Of a stretch of DNA of 64,000 nucleotides, positions 47,499 through 57,570 are shown piece by piece. The position numbers were made by a program, and so were the translations under genes. The DNA is taken from NCBI RefSeq assembly GCF_017982655.1, contig NZ_JABXYX010000018.1, positions 42,080-106,079 of the forward strand, written 5' to 3'. This DNA comes from Brasilonema sp. CT11. Lineage in GTDB: Bacteria; Cyanobacteriota; Cyanobacteriia; Cyanobacteriales; Nostocaceae. The notes under the pieces were generated by a model, which was given only the letters and a program-made list of their open reading frames with translations, did not search any database and was not told the origin of the DNA. Numbering within the stretch: the stretch's first letter is position 1; each line of letters starts with the position of its first letter.

Positions 47499-47828
47499 AT
47501 GAGAAATTCAAATACAACAATTGTTCATCCTGTTTACTACCGAATTATTGAACGTCGTGGTAACGGTTGGGCTTTTAAAGAAGGTGAACCGTTTATCAAT
47601 TGGTTTGATGAACCTATACTTTCCCAAAAAGATTTATTTGCAGCCTTTAACACTTCCATGAAGAAGGTCGCTATTGAGCTTTTTAGAATTAACGGCGGTA
47701 AGCAAGGTTATTACATAGCAGACATTCAAGATAAAAAATACTACTACTGCGGTATTGAGTGGGAAGATGTCAAATTTAAATTAAGGGAACTGGGGATTGG
47801 TAAACCTGATTCGATGGAGGCGTTATGA
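47499..47828 (+). CDS. Unknown 109-residue protein
   Basis: MRNSNTTIVHPVYYRIIERR onward, with aromatic-rich central segments (GKQGYYIADIQDKKYYYCGI). No signal peptide or membrane segment, and no recognised family. Same strand as the two preceding small genes, and ends 84 bases before the convergent ABC remnant. The compositional style of the trio suggests accessory or mobile origin, which is inference. Confidence 0.55.
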   Translation: MRNSNTTIVHPVYYRIIERRGNGWAFKEGEPFINWFDEPILSQKDLFAAFNTSMKKVAIELFRINGGKQGYYIADIQDKKYYYCGIEWEDVKFKLRELGIGKPDSMEAL

Positions 47829-47911
47829 ATGAAAGCAAACACTCACGGCGAAGCCTGTTCCCTGTGGGTCTTAGAAGCTACAGAGTTTGGGCTGGACAAA
47901 AGTAATAAGGT

Positions 47912-49560
47912 TCAAAAAATATCCTTGCGCTTTTGCAACCACAAAGTAACAGTCAGGTAAACCGCCGTGTGCAAACACAAAATTCCCCAATTCAAACTCA
48001 AATTCGACCATGTTGCATCATAAACAGGAGTTGGCTCAAAAGGTTGCACAGCTATACTACCATCAGGTAATTTCATCGGTTCCGGAACCATCCCATTAAT
48101 ATTAACCAAAGCACCATAAGCGCCAATTGACCAACGACTCAGCATCAACCAAGAAGCTTTACTTGCAATACCTTCCATATTGAACAAAACGTCAGAAAAG
48201 ATAATTTGGGGTATCAACAGTAAAGGTAAAGCACTATTTGCTTGAGTGGCATTTTTCACAAATGCTGACACCAATAACCCCAAACTCATGCTAGTTAAAA
48301 GCGTGAGAAAAGTAGTGATTGACAATCCCAACTGCCAAGAAATCAATTCAGGCTGTGGTGATTTAAAAAATACGATAATGACTAGATAAATCAACAGAGT
48401 TTGCAACAATGCTAAGCCAGAAAGAACCATCAATTTGGAACCGAGATAGGCAAACAAGCCCAAATTCGCCAGTCTTTCTCGCAGGTAAATTGCAGCCTCT
48501 TTGACAATTTCTTGGAGTGAACTCGAAAGTCCCACCCATAAAGCAGCACAAGTTAACACAAATAATACCCGTAATGCTAAGGGTGCGAGATTTGCGTCTG
48601 GTTGTTTTGGTAAAACAAAAGGGTGTTGATCTTTGAGTGCTAGGGTAATGAAACTAATACCGATGGGTGCAGTTAAAAGTCCTAAAGCAAGGTTGATGCG
48701 ATCGCGCTTTTGAATCTGAAAATAGCGTTGAGTCAGAAGACTCAATTGTTTGATCAAAGATACACCAGTACGCTGTTCATTACCAGCATTGACCTGTGAC
48801 GTTTGATTTCGCGGACTGAGATGATTAGTTACGTAGCGACGATAATCATCTGATTGATGAAATCTTTCAGCCTGGTCGATGACATTTTCTGGTTTTTCGA
48901 GTTGGTTGTAGATATCGGCAAAGTCATCTTTAACGCCAAAAAATTGTAAACATTCATTAGCGGGACCAAAATAACAGAGGCGTCCGCCTTGACCGAGAAA
49001 AACAACGCGGTCGCACAACTTCATATTCGCCGTTGCATGAGTCACCAAAATCACCGTCCGTCCCTGATCTGCCAACTTCCGCAACAGCTGCATCATCTTT
49101 TTATCCAACCCCGGATCAAGTCCAGATGTCGGTTCATCTAAGAAAAACAACTTGGGATCAGCAAGCAACTCCACTCCAATACTCACCCGCTTGCGCTGTC
49201 CTCCACTCAGTTCGCACACCTTAGCATTCTGGCGGTGAGACATTTCCACATCTTGTAAAGTCTTTTCCACCACCGTTGTAACATCAATATCTGGTGGTAG
49301 TCGCAGCTTAGCAGCGTAGGTTAACACCTCTGCAACCGTCAGTTCCTGGTGAATAATGTCATCTTGCGGAACGTAACCAATTTGCATGCGGTAAATGTTA
49401 AAGTTTTTTCGTAAATCTTCCCCATTCAAATACACCACACCTTGAGTTGTTTGCTCAGTTCCCAACAGCGTCCGCATTAAAGTTGACTTCCCCGCACCGC
49501 TTCCCCCAACTAACGCTACAAACTGTCCTGGTTCAATAGCAAAAGAAATATCATCCAGTC
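47912..49560 (-). pseudogene. 5'-truncated ABCG-type transporter (ATPase-permease fusion)
   Basis: The frame codes for LDDISFAIEPGQFVALVGGS with Walker A GGSGAGKS, the Q-loop GYVPQDD, signature LSGGQRKRVSIG, Walker B LFFLDEPTSGLD, the switch His THATANM and a C-terminal ABC2-type membrane domain (521 residues from the first ATG at 49477). That ATG lies after Walker A, and no ATG, GTG or TTG precedes it in frame before homology ends at about 49560. Relatives carry an N-terminal FHA region, which is absent. At 49561 the sequence switches to a kinase gene on the other strand. Non-functional, or needs a start outside homology. Confidence 0.8.
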
Positions 49561-49563
49561 GCC

Positions 49564-50883
49564 AGCAAGCGCATTGTGCATCGAGATATAAAGCCAGATA
49601 ACATCATCATTCGCAACAACGATGGCAAGCCAGTTTTAATTGACTTTGGTGCAGTCAAGGAAACAATGGGAACGATCATGAGTGCTTCTGGGAACTCCAC
49701 CAACTCGATTGTGATTGGCACGCCAGGGTTTATGCCAAGTGAGCAAACTGCTGGTCGTCCTGTGTTTGGCAGCGATTTATATAGTTTAGGGTTAACGGCT
49801 ATTTATTTGCTCACGGGCAAGATTCCGCAAGAGTTAGCAACTGATCCTGCTACGGGTGAGATTTTGTGGCGGCAATTTGCTTTGAGTGTAACTCCTAGTT
49901 TTGCAGCAGTGTTGGATAAAGCGATTCACTCTCATGCACGCGATCGCTTCACAAGTGCTAGAGAAATGCTGCAAGCATTGCAAACAGGTGCGACTCCCAT
50001 TGCACTCACCGCACCTCCATCCACTCCCACAGTTCTCTCCACACCACCACACGGAGGCTATGTCCAGGCACCGACAGTGTTATCAGCAGCCCCCGTAGGA
50101 GTTCCATACCAGCAACCGGCTTACTACCAGCAGCTACCAGCTGCAGCTAACAAAGGTATGAGTGATTGGCTAAAAGCTGTAATTATGGGCGGTGTGATTG
50201 GAGTTTGTGTTGTTGGTGGTTTGTGGTTAACCAGAGGACAACAATCTACTCAGCCAGAGGCAAAATCAACTCCAACTGTAGCAGCATCAAACATTTCCCC
50301 AGCACCTGCTACCTCTTCTTCAGGAACTTCTAACACTGGAACATCAGCTAACACTGGAGTATCGTCTTCTTCAGGAACTTCTAACACTGGAATATCAGCG
50401 CAACCGCAACCTTCAAGCAATCCAGTACCACCACCTTCTACCTCACAAACTTACAACCAATCTGAGTTTTCACCCACATCTTCATCAATCACAAAAGATG
50501 CGGCACTTGCTTTAATTAATCGGTGGTTACAAGCAAAGCGAGTCATGTTTGCTCCTCCGTACAACCCTCGACCTGCTGCTGAGTTAACAACTGGCGAACA
50601 GTATGAAAAGGCTGCAGGAATAAACGGTTCAATCAATTCTCTTAAACAAGACGGTCACTATTACAAATATGGCGTACAAACTATTGACGGTGTTGACTAT
50701 TTTTCTGTTAATAGTAATCAAGCTGTCATTCAAGTAAAAGTGACTGAAGAGCGCAAGCTTTTGGATAGCAATGGAAATATTCTTCCGAAAGAAAGTGATT
50801 TAAAAACTCGGACAGTTCGTTACATTTTACAGTTTGTAGATGAGCGTTGGAAGATTGCTTCTAGTGAAATTATTTCCAATTAA
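49564..50883 (+). pseudogene. 5'-truncated Ser/Thr protein kinase with C-terminal IMS-like domain
   Basis: The frame enters at SKRIVHRDIKPDNIIIRNND, the catalytic loop. The whole N-lobe (Gly-rich loop, ATP-binding Lys, about 137 residues by comparison with the kinase at 52079) is missing. The first possible start is GTG 49576. Downstream are the DFG loop (LIDFGAVKETMGT), the APE-like region, a Ser/Thr/Gly linker with duplicated SSSGTSNTG units, one transmembrane helix (VIMGGVIGVCVVGGLWL) and a C-terminal domain like the ARC6 IMS domain (DAALALINRWLQAKRVMFAP). Kinase activity should be lost. Confidence 0.8.
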
Positions 50884-50890
50884 ATTTATT

Positions 50891-51727
50891 ATGAAAAGTT
50901 TTAAAAGATTACCATATGTGGTACGAATTCTAGCCATTGCCACAACAGTTTCCTTGAGCGTAATAATTTGTGGGGTATTGCTAATGCGCTTTTCAGTTCC
51001 AAATTCACCTCTGAGAGGAACCACATCTCCAACTTCAACACCAGCAAGTGTTGTTTCTAATATTCCTCTGTCGAGTTCTCCTGCTAATGAGCCAACTTCT
51101 GGTTCTCCTATCATATCTCAGGTAGGTTTACCGAATAATCCACGAGCAGAAATAAAACAAGCAAATCCCGTTTCAGTTCGGCAGCAGTCAATCGCTACTC
51201 AGCCAGCATATGGGCATTTTCCTTATACACAAGCAGACCAAAATCAATTGATGATTGTTAGTAGCTATGCCACTGGCCAAGACAAGCGTTTTGAGTTGAT
51301 GAATTTTGAGGCAGGAAAAGCACTCATGCAGATGATTTATGCAGCCAGAGAAAAAAGTGTTTGGATAATTCCCGTCTCAGGTTTTCGCAATATTGAGCAA
51401 CAACAACAACTATTTCAAAACCAAATTATACGTCTCGGTTCCGCGCAAGAAGCTGCGAAAGTTAGCGCTCCTGCGGGATATAGTGAACATCACACTGGCT
51501 TTGCTGTAGACTTGACTGATGGCAGATTTCCTAAGCAGGATATAAAGTTGCAGTTTGAAACAACAGATGCTTATCGTTGGTTAACTCGCCATGCTAAAGA
51601 ATTTGGGTTTGAAATGTCTTTCAAGCAAAACAATTCCCAAGGGGTTAATTTTGAACCTTGGCATTGGCGATATGTGGGTGCACCAGATGCAGCAGCGATA
51701 TTTACCCAAGCCAGAAATCAGCGATAG
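50891..51727 (+). CDS. D-alanyl-D-alanine carboxypeptidase, VanY type
   Basis: 278 residues from ATG 50891; the frame extends upstream into the kinase gene but without support. A membrane anchor lies near residues 12-35 and a Ser/Pro/Thr linker follows. The zinc peptidase domain has SGFRNIEQQQQLFQNQ, the metal-binding SEHHTGFAVDLTD (His and Asp) and EPWHWRYVG (His). It trims D-Ala from peptidoglycan stem peptides outside the cytoplasmic membrane. Only 7 bases after the kinase stop, so cotranscribed with it. Confidence 0.92.
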   Translation: MKSFKRLPYVVRILAIATTVSLSVIICGVLLMRFSVPNSPLRGTTSPTSTPASVVSNIPLSSSPANEPTSGSPIISQVGLPNNPRAEIKQANPVSVRQQSIATQPAYGHFPYTQADQNQLMIVSSYATGQDKRFELMNFEAGKALMQMIYAAREKSVWIIPVSGFRNIEQQQQLFQNQIIRLGSAQEAAKVSAPAGYSEHHTGFAVDLTDGRFPKQDIKLQFETTDAYRWLTRHAKEFGFEMSFKQNNSQGVNFEPWHWRYVGAPDAAAIFTQARNQR

Positions 51728-51778
51728 TTTATGTCAGTACTTTTCAGCTTTTACTCTGTCATCATGTCATTAAGCAAC

Positions 51779-51970
51779 TCAAACCAATTCAGGATAATCT
51801 CTAAATATAGCAGTTGGTAAAATAGCGGTTTCAGCGATAAGCTGACGCCAAGTCACTTTGCCTAGCAACACAGTTATGAAAGCGGGATACATTTCCTCTG
51901 TGCAGTCGTCTAAGATTTGGTATACATTTGCAAAGGGCAAGTATTTTAGGTAAGAGTTTATTGGTTGATT
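51779..51970 (-). pseudogene. Unidentified 63-codon coding remnant
   Basis: A frame open from 51970 to TGA at 51779 has natural-looking protein composition, e.g. LKYLPFANVYQILDDCTEEM followed by PAFITVLLGKVTWRQLIAET, but no start codon in the first 26 codons and an in-frame TGA just before. It is probably the C-terminal piece of a lost gene. Family not recognised. The rest of 51728-52078 is otherwise featureless. Confidence 0.35.
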
Positions 51971-52078
51971 TCAGTCCGTGACAGAGATTTACAGACCACA
52001 ATTCTTGCTTTTATCTGTACAATGTCCTATTGAGCTGCGTTATATTTTCTATCCGAGTGAGAACTGGGATAATGGAGC

Positions 52079-53413
52079 ATGACAAACAAGCTGCTGAACA
52101 ATCGCTATCAAATTATCCAAGTGCTAGGTGCGGGTGGATTTGGTGAAACTTTTTTGGCGGAAGATACTCATATGCCTTCTCGCCGTCGCTGTGTAATTAA
52201 GCAACTCAAACCGATTCACAATAACCCTCAGATTTATCAACTAGTACAACAGAGATTTCAACGCGAAGCAGCGATATTAGAACAGTTAGGTGGAAGCAAT
52301 GACCAAATACCAGCTTTATACGCTTATTTTCAGTTAGATGAGCTATTTTACTTAGTTCAGGAGTATATTGAAGGCGATACACTGACAACTAAACTCAGAC
52401 AGCAGGGAGTCTTTGGTGAAAATACTGTCCGGGAATTATTGGTAACTTTATTACCTGTACTGGAGTACATCCACTCAAAAGGCATTGTCCACCGTGATAT
52501 CAAACCAGATAACATTATTTTGCGCTCATCAGATCAAAAACCAGTACTGATTGATTTTGGTGCTGTACGCGAAACAATGGGTACACTCATCAATTCTCAA
52601 GGGAGTCTTACTAGCTCAATTATCATTGGAACTCTTGGATATATGCCTAGCGAGCAGGCAATCGGTAAACCAGTTTATGTCAGTGACTTGTATAGTTTAG
52701 GCATGACAATTATTTATCTGCTGACAGGGAGATACCCGCAAGAACTGGAAACAGATCCACACAGTGGAGAAATTGTTTGGCGCTCTTATGCTTTGAATAT
52801 TAGCTCAACGATCGCATCTGTTATTGATAAAGCAATTGCTTACCATCCACGGGATAGGTTTGCCAGTGCTAGAGAAATGTTGCAAGCTTGTGCCGGAATA
52901 GCAAATACAATTTTACCGACACAACCGCCTTCTACTGAAAACGCTGTCCGTACACCATCTCCTGAGGCTGTTGTCTCCACACCTTCTAGAGAGCGCAATC
53001 ATAGTCACAATAATATCATCATAGGAAGTGCGATCGCAACTGGGTTAATCGGTATATCTGTGATTATTGGTCTTGTGTTAACAAAATCTTCTCAACCGTC
53101 TCCACAACAACCAGTGGTAAAACAAACTCCAAATGATTCTTATTGGCTTTCTCAAAGAACTGTAACAGATGCAGATTTAGATGGTAAAAGCGGTTTTGAG
53201 CTTGATGTTATGCGAAATTCAATTTTCGCACGTCACGGTCGTCGTTTTGACACTACTGGCTTACAACAGTATTTTGATAAACAGCCGTGGTATCGACCTC
53301 TGTATTCACCAAAAGATTTTCCAACTAGCTTGCTCTCAAGTACAGAGCAGTGGAATGTACAATATATTGCACAATATCAAGACCGTTACAACCGCAGATA
53401 TTTTCAGAAATAA
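52079..53413 (+). CDS. Ser/Thr protein kinase with C-terminal YARHG domain
   Basis: 444 residues. Complete Hanks-type kinase: Gly-rich loop GAGGFGETF (17-25), ATP-binding Lys41 in CVIKQLK, catalytic HRDIKPDN (138-145), LIDFGAVRE and SLGMTIIYLLTGRYPQELE. One transmembrane helix (about 316-336), then an extracytoplasmic YARHG domain: VMRNSIFARHGRRFDTTGLQ and YFDKQPWYRPLYSP. The ATG start gives a full N-lobe. It is close in sequence to the truncated kinase at 49564 but with a different sensor domain. Targets unknown. Confidence 0.93.
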   Translation: MTNKLLNNRYQIIQVLGAGGFGETFLAEDTHMPSRRRCVIKQLKPIHNNPQIYQLVQQRFQREAAILEQLGGSNDQIPALYAYFQLDELFYLVQEYIEGDTLTTKLRQQGVFGENTVRELLVTLLPVLEYIHSKGIVHRDIKPDNIILRSSDQKPVLIDFGAVRETMGTLINSQGSLTSSIIIGTLGYMPSEQAIGKPVYVSDLYSLGMTIIYLLTGRYPQELETDPHSGEIVWRSYALNISSTIASVIDKAIAYHPRDRFASAREMLQACAGIANTILPTQPPSTENAVRTPSPEAVVSTPSRERNHSHNNIIIGSAIATGLIGISVIIGLVLTKSSQPSPQQPVVKQTPNDSYWLSQRTVTDADLDGKSGFELDVMRNSIFARHGRRFDTTGLQQYFDKQPWYRPLYSPKDFPTSLLSSTEQWNVQYIAQYQDRYNRRYFQK

Positions 53414-53478
53414 TCAATTGCGTTATTTGGCTTCTTTTGTCCTACAGGTTGAGTTTTATTCTGGGCGTTCTAAGTGTA

Positions 53479-53733
53479 TCAGGCATAGCTTCGGAGCGGC
53501 AGTTTAGTGTTATCGAAACTGTAGAGTGTTTGAGTTCCGGCGCGACAAGCATATTCCCACTCTGCTTCGGTGGGCAGGCAATAGGGTTTGCCTGTGAGTT
53601 GTGTCAGGCGATAGCAGAACTCAAGCGCATCCCACCAGGAGACATTTTCCACCGGACGCAAAAGACCGCTAAATTGGGAGGGATTGTTCGGAAATACAGC
53701 TTGCCATTGCTCCTGGGTAATCGGTGTTTTACG
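53479..53733 (-). pseudogene. Remnant of a formylglycine-generating-enzyme (SUMF1/EgtB-like) domain
   Basis: About 84 codons without a proper start: [20 protein letters not shown] followed by [18 protein letters not shown] and [15 protein letters not shown], the hallmark blocks of the FGE-sulfatase family (often attached to kinases in cyanobacteria). The frame ends after [14 protein letters not shown], so the C-terminal two thirds are lost. It lies antisense just after the YARHG kinase. 53734-54105 beyond it is non-coding, with no further remnant recognised. Confidence 0.8.
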
Positions 53734-54105
53734 ATGCTTTCTGTTAGCGGAGCGGCGCGTTAGTGCGGGTAAAGCGGTTGCGCTCCCATAGAAGAAAGAA
53801 TCTGCGTGCTTTTAGGCCGCAGAGTGTCAACATAAAACTGAGCTACAAATGCCCCCGTAGAGTATTGCAGTTTCAGGCAGAGATTGGTAAGGTTCAGATT
53901 AAGATTTGGTCTTTAATTTAACGGAGTACAGCTATTCACAAAATTGTTGTGAGTAGTAACAGATATGCTATCGCTGCTATCAGGGTTTAATACCTTTGCC
54001 CCCTGGTCTGATTGAGCATGGCAACTATTAAGTCAAATCAGGTATCGAGCGCATACACATGTTCGTTGGTGTACACCATAACTTTGTGAGGAGTTCCTAA
54101 AAAAT

Positions 54106-54828
54106 ATGAAGCGTATAAAGCAGCTTTCTTCCATCAGCTTAGTAGTAGCTATGGCATGTGTGCTTGCTGGCGAATCCAGTCAGGCAATAGAGAGGCGTAT
54201 ACAGCCGATAGGGACGGTGGGAAATTCTTTACCCGCCACAGAGGTAGGCATCTCAGCAAACGGGAGCAAACAGAAAGCTCTACATTCTTCTGTCCTAATC
54301 TCTCGCTCGCTTGAATCTTTAAAGCAGCCCACAAGCGAGGACGGAGTTTTTTCTCCCAATGCTTTTAAAGTTCCTTACCTTGGGCTTGATGGTACTTTTA
54401 CCATCGACCCTACGGAAATTTCTGCCACCGATCCGCGCAACCCCAAGCGAGTTGTTTTCAACAAAATGGAGTTCTTTTCTTTCTATAACGACACGGAAGG
54501 AAATACGCCGATCGCGCAAAATTGCCGCTATGTCTATAAAGGTGCGGTAGGCGATCCTTTCTACTACCCAAAGCAGTCTAAGACATCGATTTGGGATTTG
54601 TTTGAGTTAGTGTCAGGAGATAACGCCTGCAATCAGTTCTACTATGTCATCTTGCGCTCGCCCCACGGCGATCCTGGCAAGATTCATATGCATATGAGAT
54701 ACGGGGATGCTAACTCCAGTTTCCTGAATCTGTTGAATCAGAGCAACGTCGGTCCTGAAGACAAGACCAAAATAAATCCTTGGTGGAGTGTTTACTGTAC
54801 AGAAGGTGTATCTGGCTGCGATGAATAA
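54106..54828 (+). CDS. Secreted protein of unknown function
   Basis: 240 residues with a clear signal peptide (MKRIKQLSSISLVVAMACVL, cleavage likely after AGESSQA near residue 27). Mature part: a Ser-rich region, then GLDGTFTIDPTEISATDPRN and several Cys residues, with a C-terminus containing YCTEGVSGCDE that may form disulfides. The ribosome site GAGGAG lies upstream. No family recognised; function unknown. Confidence 0.7.
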   Translation: MKRIKQLSSISLVVAMACVLAGESSQAIERRIQPIGTVGNSLPATEVGISANGSKQKALHSSVLISRSLESLKQPTSEDGVFSPNAFKVPYLGLDGTFTIDPTEISATDPRNPKRVVFNKMEFFSFYNDTEGNTPIAQNCRYVYKGAVGDPFYYPKQSKTSIWDLFELVSGDNACNQFYYVILRSPHGDPGKIHMHMRYGDANSSFLNLLNQSNVGPEDKTKINPWWSVYCTEGVSGCDE

Positions 54829-55041
54829 ATAGATATCCACTTGAGTCAAAATGATCTGTAGGGCGTGTCCTAGCTTTCTCATCTCGGACACTAACCCTCC
54901 CCTGTTGGACATAACGCTCATTCGCGTCTTTAGCAGCCGAGCGATTTTTTGAGTTATTCCCTATCCCCCAGAGTAAGCGATTTTTGCGCCCCGGCATTTT
55001 AAAAATCCCTTAATGATAAGAGTTTCAGCGATTAAAAAGTG

Positions 55042-55075
55042 CTCCAAAAAAGTTCAACTCGGTTTTTTGGAGTGT
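55042..55075. terminator. Bidirectional terminator-like hairpin
   Basis: CTCCAAAAAA and TTTTTTGGAG are exact complements separated by a short GTTCAACTCGG loop; GTGTTTT follows. Works in either direction by structure. Confidence 0.65.
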
Positions 55076-55200
55076 TTTAGAGTGGTAAAGATTGATATTT
55101 TTCTCATCAAGCACTTTTATAGTTGCGAATATACTTCACCTCACACACCAAAAAACCCAAAACCATATCGGGATGTAGGGGATGATGAGGAATGGCAGAA

Positions 55201-55366
55201 TTAGTCTTTACTTTGCGAACCGTTGATATTGAATATTAATTCAATCACCGCTACAGCCCCACCTACCATCAACCAAATAAAAAACCCCTCACAATTTCGT
55301 ATATTGCGGGGGTCAAAGCAGACTATGGATGTACTAAGGCGGGTGCGCGGATGGAAGAAACCCGCC
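55201..55366 (-). other. Structured region with a tiny hydrophobic peptide frame
   Basis: Read on the minus strand: a stem-loop GGGCGGGT...ACCCGCC, then an imperfect stem ACCCCCGCAAT/ATTGTGAGGGGT followed by TTTTTT (terminator-like), then ATG 55269 opening MVGGAVAVIELIFNINGSQS-KD (22 residues, mostly hydrophobic) to TAA at 55201. The layout recalls small regulatory RNA or type I toxin loci, but there is no known-family match and translation is unproven. Confidence 0.35.
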
Positions 55367-55561
55367 CAAGAATAGCGCAAAGATGAGCTATCTTTCTTTA
55401 CTAGGGTTGAAACAACTGATTTATGCAAGACACCGCAGATAGAGCGAGCATTTGAGTGTTTATTTTCGTTCTAGAATGGCTGAAATCAGGATTTGTGGTA
55501 AAAGTCTTACGCTGTAAGCATTCTAGATTATCATTTCTGATAGGAATAGAATTGGTATGAC

Positions 55562-57430
55562 ATGTGCAAACATTGCCAACAGGTGATCGAACAGCTAGGA
55601 ATTGACATTGAGCTTTTTTTCAGAAAGCTAGCAGATTTAGGTAGAGGACAACTTAGCGAGTGCGATAGAGAGATTATTTGTCTATCTTTACTAGGACACT
55701 CTCGAAAATACATTGCTCTTCAACTTTGTTTATCTGCTGAAAGCGTTAGAGATCGATTGTCTCGCTATATCTATTATCAAATAGCAGAGTTAATGCAAGT
55801 TGAGCAAGAAGCGATCGCTGGTAACTGGGTTCTAATTCTAAATTTCTTACTGAATCCAAAGAATAGTTATAAGTTAAATCCTGCTCCTCAATTAAACAGC
55901 GATAACTTTCAAGGGAGCTTTGGAAGGCAAATTTTTCTTGATCCTTCTAAGGGTGCGATTGCTGAGGCGCAGACTCAGGCATCGCGACTTTTTCAACAAG
56001 GACTTTATTATCAATCATTATATTGCTTTCTGAAAGCTTGGAAAACAGAACAGTCAGACTATAAAACGGGTAATCCAGAAGTCTTAATTTATATCAAAAA
56101 TTGCTTGCTAGAATGGCAAAAATCGCGTTTACAAGAAAATGATATTAAAATTTATACGCTGGCTGTAGTTGTTCCGTTTCACCACAATCAGGGTCGTGTT
56201 GCGGTTGAAGTTCTGCAAGGTATTGCTCAAATTCAATTACAGATAAATTTGCAGAGCTTGGGCTTGGATTATCTAAAAAAACAGGAACTTTTAAGTACAA
56301 TTATTCCTGATAATCTTTATGTTTTCAAAAATGTAGGTAATCAAATTGCCTTACGGTTTTTGATTGTGAATGATCCTAATAAGCTGTATAATCCACACAA
56401 CCAAACAGCAGAAAGTCTAGCGAATTTGGCTCTCTCATTAAACTTAATGGCAATTCTAGGTCATTACTCAAGTGAAATGACTAAAAGAGCGTTAAGTTTT
56501 TATTCTGAAAAAGGTTTAACTCTGGTCAATTATAGTAGTACATCCAATCAGCTTTCCAGTTTGGAGGAAGATGAAAAATTGTGCTTTTTTAGGCTCACAA
56601 CTCAAGATAGCATCAACGCCAAGCAATTGATTAACTATTTAGCTGAGATTAACTCAATTGAAAATTATAAAAAAGTAGCAATTATCTACAACAAAAATAG
56701 CAGCTTTAGCATATCTTATAGAAATAGTATTAAGAAAGCTATTGATCAATACAGCAGGCAGTTCATTGTTTTGTCAGAGTGTGACTACCTCAGTGAAGAT
56801 TATTATCAAATTCAAGAGTATTTATCCGATATTAATCAGCAGAGCGTTGATATTATTATTGTCATTCCTGACGGAGGAATTGAACCAAATTCTCTCAATA
56901 ACACTGCACTTATTAGTCGGCTCAATCTGAAAAAGTGTTTAATTGCAGGCTCAGCCACATTCTATCAAGAGAATGTTTTGCATTGGATGCATGAACACCA
57001 TCAGGATAATTCAATCAATTCAAATCGAGATCAAATTATCGCCTGTATTCCCTGGCATTGGAATAGTCAGATAAATGGCTGTAATAGTGCCAATATCATC
57101 TCCCAGCAATTTTGTCGCGTTGGCGCTCAACTTTGGGGAGAAGAAAATCTAACATGGCGCAGTGCAACCGCGTTTGATGCAGTGTTTATTATTCTAAGAG
57201 TTTTAGAACGCACACGCAACCAAGCCCATCAACCGTTACTAAATAGCCGCTCTCTCATTGAACAGATGGATCAGTATTACAAAAAACAGCAAAGCGCAGA
57301 GCAGGGAGTAACAGGAACTATCAAATTTGATGAAAATGGCGACCGCATTGAACCGCCGTCAGAAATCGTTACTGTGAAATGGAATCCTCAACAACAAAAG
57401 TGGAAATGGTCGCATTTACGATCAATGTAA
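55562..57430 (+). CDS. HTH domain fused to a periplasmic-binding-protein-like ligand domain
   Basis: 622 residues with no signal peptide or membrane segment, so cytoplasmic. The N-terminus has a helix-turn-helix-like segment (LSECDREIICLSLLGHSRKY then IALQLCLSAESVRDRLSRYI, about 34-75) of the LuxR/sigma-like type. After a helical linker with a TPR-like stretch, residues about 200-610 resemble a Leu/Ile/Val- or ANP-receptor-type binding fold: YTLAVVVPFHHNQGRVAVEV, ILGHYSSEMTKRALSFYSEK, and the C-terminal SATAFDAVFIILRVLE, GVTGTIKFDENGDR. This suggests a soluble sensor or regulator with a small-molecule ligand (inference). A 5-oxoprolinase gene follows 140 bases downstream in the same direction. 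Confidence 0.75.
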   Translation: MCKHCQQVIEQLGIDIELFFRKLADLGRGQLSECDREIICLSLLGHSRKYIALQLCLSAESVRDRLSRYIYYQIAELMQVEQEAIAGNWVLILNFLLNPKNSYKLNPAPQLNSDNFQGSFGRQIFLDPSKGAIAEAQTQASRLFQQGLYYQSLYCFLKAWKTEQSDYKTGNPEVLIYIKNCLLEWQKSRLQENDIKIYTLAVVVPFHHNQGRVAVEVLQGIAQIQLQINLQSLGLDYLKKQELLSTIIPDNLYVFKNVGNQIALRFLIVNDPNKLYNPHNQTAESLANLALSLNLMAILGHYSSEMTKRALSFYSEKGLTLVNYSSTSNQLSSLEEDEKLCFFRLTTQDSINAKQLINYLAEINSIENYKKVAIIYNKNSSFSISYRNSIKKAIDQYSRQFIVLSECDYLSEDYYQIQEYLSDINQQSVDIIIVIPDGGIEPNSLNNTALISRLNLKKCLIAGSATFYQENVLHWMHEHHQDNSINSNRDQIIACIPWHWNSQINGCNSANIISQQFCRVGAQLWGEENLTWRSATAFDAVFIILRVLERTRNQAHQPLLNSRSLIEQMDQYYKKQQSAEQGVTGTIKFDENGDRIEPPSEIVTVKWNPQQQKWKWSHLRSM

Positions 57431-57570
57431 AAATAACTTGATGGTTTGCACACATTTATCCAACCATCTATAACTGTTAATCCTTATCTACACCTGTCGC
57501 AAAACTTTCTACATCTGAAGTGGAGATTTTTTCAGTTCTATTAGTAGGCTGTATTTAACGAATTGAAAAA

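Larger units (their letters stand above)
54829..55561. other. 733-base intergenic region with several hairpins and one tiny frame
   Basis: Contains a strong hairpin at 55042-55074 (CTCCAAAAAA with TTTTTTGGAG), two stem-loops at about 55283-55366 and a 22-codon hydrophobic frame at 55201-55269 on the minus strand. No normal-size gene was found. Confidence 0.5.

Noticed and set aside
53350..53763. 137-codon + strand frame at the end of the YARHG kinase
   Set aside because: Overlaps the kinase C-terminus and is antisense to the clear FGE-domain remnant; no coding character.
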